NCBI RefSeq assembly: GCF_049275935.1
Contig: NZ_CP184830.1
Coordinates: forward strand, 62,001 to 126,000
DNA from: Endozoicomonas_A sp049275935
Lineage (GTDB): Bacteria > Pseudomonadota > Gammaproteobacteria > Pseudomonadales > Endozoicomonadaceae
Length of the DNA stretch: 64,000 nucleotides
Direction: 5' to 3'
Part shown: in pieces, positions 61,428-64,000 of the stretch
How positions within the stretch are numbered: position 1 is the first letter of the stretch
How the letters are laid out: every line of letters starts with the position of its first letter
The notes under the pieces: model-generated
What the model was told of the DNA's origin: nothing
Databases searched by the model: none
The model's input: only the letters and a program-made list of their open reading frames with translations
Translations under genes and position numbers: made by a program

Positions 61428-64000
61428 TCAATCAACCCAGACCCGGGCATTCCTGAACATTCTCATCCAGGGTGAATCTTCACCCCAAGTGTCTGGATAC
61501 CAGCTGTTCTGAACCGCTCTGAATACCCTTTCCGGGTGAGGCATCATAATTGTCACTCTGCCATCTGCCGAAGTCAGACCCGTGATCCCTTGAGCAGAAC
61601 CGTTAGGGTTGTAGGGGTAACGCTCAGTAGCCCGTCCCTGATTATCCACGTATCTGAGGGCCAACTGACCACTGGCAGACAGTTTCCGGATTTGGTCAGC
61701 CTTTTTGAACTCGGCGTAGCCTTCACCGTGAGCCACCGCAATAGGCATTCTGGAACCTTCCATACCTCTGAGGAGAATGGACTTGTTCTGCTGGACTTCG
61801 ACCATCACGGTTCTGGCTTCAAACTGCTCAGATTGATTACGGACAAAGTGTGGCCAGTGCTCTGCACCCGGAATCAATTCATGGAGATTGGACAGCATCT
61901 GACAACCGTTGCAGACACCCAGGGCAAAACTGTCCGGACGATCAAAGAAAGCCGCAAACTGGTCACGGGCCATACTGTTAAACAGCACTGATTTCGCCCA
62001 GCCTTCTCCCGCACCCAGAACGTCACCGTAGGAGAAACCGCCACAGGCTACCAATCCTTTGAATTCTGTCAGGTTACGATGACCGGAAAGAATGTCACTC
62101 ATGTGAACATCCACTGCCTGGAAGCCGGCCTTATCAAAAGCCGCTGCCATTTCCACATGACCGTTAACACCCTGCTCCCTCAGAATGGCTACCTGAGGTT
62201 TGCTGGCTCCAGTCGCAATAAATGGAGCAGCAACATCCCTATTGATGTCGAACGGCAAAGAGGCATGCAAACCTGTGTCGCCGTCATCCAGCAGGTTATC
62301 AAATTCCTGACGGGCACATTCAGGATTATCTCTCAGAGCCTGCATGCGATAGCTGGTTTCAGCCCACCAGCGCTGGTATTTAACCCGGCTTTCGCTACTG
62401 ATCAGCTCGCCATTGAAGACCAAGTTGATGCGCTGATCCGGTCTCAGGGAAGCAATGGTATGTACGCAGGAGGCCAGACCCAGGCTTGCCAGGATATCTT
62501 TAACTTTACCTTTGTCTGCACGACGAACCTGCAGAACGGCGCCCAACTCTTCGTTAAACAGGGCCGGGATAATGGCCGCTTCATTGCCTGCCAGTTTATT
62601 CAGATTCACCTCAATTCCGGTGTGACCGGCAAAGGACATCTCAACCAATATGGTAAAGAGACCACCGTCTGAACGGTCGTGGTAAGCCAACAGCAGGTCT
62701 TCTTCCAGACATTGCTGGATGGCAGTAAAGAACCCTTTGAGGTCTTGCGCAGAAGAAACATCAGGCGCCACATCACCAATCTGGCCATAAACCTGTGCCA
62801 GAGCAGAACCACCCAGACGGTTTTGGTCACGACCCAGATCCACCAGCAACAGATCAGTCTCACCTTTATCGGTGCGCAGCTCTGGCGTAACGGTCTTGCG
62901 GATGTCTGTTACGGGAGCAAAAGCCGAAATCACCAGCGACAGAGGCGAGGTAACACTCTTTTCTAAATCGCCGTCTTTCCAGCTGGTGCGCATGGACATA
63001 GAGTCCTTGCCTACAGGAATAGCAATACCCAGTTCCGGGCAGAGTTCCATACCAACCGCTTTACAGGTTTCATAGAGTCTGGCGTCTTCACCCGGATGAC
63101 CGGCAGCGGCCATCCAGTTTGCCGACAGCTTGATATCACCCAGCTTGCCAATACGGGTGCTGGCGATGTTGGTAATCGCTTCACCGATCGCCATACGACC
63201 TGAGGCAGGCGCATTGACCAGAGCCAGAGGGGTTCTCTCCCCCATGGACATAGCTTCACCCGTGAAGGTATCAAAAGCAGTAGCGGTGACCGCACAGTCA
63301 GCAACAGGAACCTGCCATGGGCCAACCATCTGCTCACGGGCTACCAGACCGGTAATAGAGCGGTCGCCAATAGTAATCAGGAAGTTTTTGCTGGCGACGG
63401 TTGGCAGCTTGAGAACTCGCTCAGACGCTTCTTCCAGAGTCACACCGGAAAGGTCCAGTGCATCCTGTTGAATAGTTTCTGCCTGCACATCACGATGCAT
63501 GCGGGGAGGTTTGCCCAACAGAACGTCCAGAGGCATATCCACTGGCTTGTTATCAAAGTGGCTGTCTTCCACCAACAGGTTTGGCTCTTCAGTGGCCTCA
63601 CCCACAACGGCATAGAGACAACGCTCTCGTTGACAGATGGCTTCAAACAGCTCCATATTTTCTGGAGCTACCGCCATCACATAACGTTCCTGGGATTCAT
63701 TACACCAGAGCGCCAGGGGGGACATGCCTGGCTCATCATTCAGAATATCCCTGAGCTGGAAGCGACCACCACGGCCACCATCGCTGACCAGTTCTGGCAG
63801 CGCATTGGACAGGCCACCCGCACCCACGTCGTGGATAAAGACGATGGGGTTTTCATCACCCAGCTGCCAGCATTGGTCAATCACTTCCTGGCAACGACGC
63901 TCCATCTCGGGGTTATCACGCTGAACGCTGGCAAAATCCAGATCTTCCTGACCTTCACCGGAAGTCATGGAAGAGGCTGCACCACCCCCCAGACCGATCT
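61428..64000 (-). CDS. purL: Phosphoribosylformylglycinamidine synthase, 5' end beyond window
   Basis: The C-terminal 857 or so residues of the large single-chain PurL; the frame stays open to base 64000, reading GLGGGAASSMTSGEG. Visible parts are the ATP-binding synthetase segments (DFASVQRDNPEMERRCQEV, FIHDVGAGGLSNALPELV, AYHDRSDGGLF) and the C-terminal glutaminase domain with the nucleophile Cys in GVCNGCQMLSNL and the later His in AHGEGYAEF. It makes FGAM from FGAR, glutamine and ATP in purine synthesis. Sequence closely follows the E. coli enzyme. It is a housekeeping gene marking the core-genome boundary of the region. Confidence 0.96.
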   Translation of the reverse strand, partial: IGLGGGAASSMTSGEGQEDLDFASVQRDNPEMERRCQEVIDQCWQLGDENPIVFIHDVGAGGLSNALPELVSDGGRGGRFQLRDILNDEPGMSPLALWCNESQERYVMAVAPENMELFEAICQRERCLYAVVGEATEEPNLLVEDSHFDNKPVDMPLDVLLGKPPRMHRDVQAETIQQDALDLSGVTLEEASERVLKLPTVASKNFLITIGDRSITGLVAREQMVGPWQVPVADCAVTATAFDTFTGEAMSMGERTPLALVNAPASGRMAIGEAITNIASTRIGKLGDIKLSANWMAAAGHPGEDARLYETCKAVGMELCPELGIAIPVGKDSMSMRTSWKDGDLEKSVTSPLSLVISAFAPVTDIRKTVTPELRTDKGETDLLLVDLGRDQNRLGGSALAQVYGQIGDVAPDVSSAQDLKGFFTAIQQCLEEDLLLAYHDRSDGGLFTILVEMSFAGHTGIEVNLNKLAGNEAAIIPALFNEELGAVLQVRRADKGKVKDILASLGLASCVHTIASLRPDQRINLVFNGELISSESRVKYQRWWAETSYRMQALRDNPECARQEFDNLLDDGDTGLHASLPFDINRDVAAPFIATGASKPQVAILREQGVNGHVEMAAAFDKAGFQAVDVHMSDILSGHRNLTEFKGLVACGGFSYGDVLGAGEGWAKSVLFNSMARDQFAAFFDRPDSFALGVCNGCQMLSNLHELIPGAEHWPHFVRNQSEQFEARTVMVEVQQNKSILLRGMEGSRMPIAVAHGEGYAEFKKADQIRKLSASGQLALRYVDNQGRATERYPYNPNGSAQGITGLTSADGRVTIMMPHPERVFRAVQNSWYPDTWGEDSPWMRMFRNARVWVD

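Noticed and set aside
1..64000. tRNA, rRNA or prophage genes
   Set aside because: No cloverleaf-like or rRNA sequence and no phage structural or integrase genes were recognised by eye; a tRNA scan would settle the first point.

Overview
The window looks like part of a chromosome from a host-associated marine gammaproteobacterium, most plausibly an Endozoicomonas-like member of the Oceanospirillales. This rests on two things. The housekeeping genes (purL, dgt, argR, artPJQM, fadH, topB, FKBP isomerase) have gammaproteobacterial character. They are interleaved with exported proteins carrying eukaryote-type domains (F-box/WD40, RING-H2, OTU, kinase fold) and with many small palindromic repeats. 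The genus is an inference; no rRNA gene is present.

Layout. 1-1774: an F-box-like/WD40 protein running off the left edge, and a small SEC-C zinc protein. 2.1-5.3 kb: an arsenate-resistance operon (GAPDH, an arsenate reductase fused to an ArsR repressor, and ArsJ), in which arsenate would be converted to 1-arseno-3-phosphoglycerate and exported. 5.5-10.7 kb: an FKBP lipoprotein, then two tandem exported amidase-signature proteins, the first of which has lost its catalytic lysine. 10.8-13.2 kb: SbmA-like peptide transporter, an exported RING-H2 protein and a DUF29 protein. 13.3-16.8 kb: a minus-strand MCE/Mla-type lipid transport operon (permease, ATPase, MCE protein, PqiC-like lipoprotein). 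17.0-20.9 kb: ArgR divergent from an arginine ABC transporter operon, with ARG boxes between them. 20.9-24.5 kb: an exported HD protein and a TetR regulator divergent from fadH. 24.5-26.3 kb: a REP-associated transposase with REP-like hairpins and simple repeats.

26.4-32.5 kb is an accessory block of exported unknowns, including three tandem paralogues with a kinase-type catalytic loop. 32.7-57.5 kb is the most unusual region. It holds topB, two paralogues of an exported ~600-residue protein, and three giant (about 1650-1720 residue) exported paralogues that each end in a C2HC zinc motif followed by two OTU-type cysteine protease domains. A duplicated and decayed segment (37.0-37.9 kb) contains a topB pseudogene and the leader of a fourth, deleted giant gene. 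A TnpB-only IS element sits between giant genes 1 and 2. 57.6-64 kb: SGNH/GDSL hydrolase, two nested palindromic elements, dgt, a small exported protein, and the 3' part of purL running off the right edge.

Read together, the window carries a possible ubiquitin-interference toolkit (F-box, RING and OTU proteins), which fits life inside or on a eukaryotic host. The RING and OTU proteins have Sec signal peptides; the F-box/WD40 protein has none visible. Short palindromic elements with CTAG or GTAC ends recur at gene ends, and one pair has the nested target duplication expected of a mobile element.
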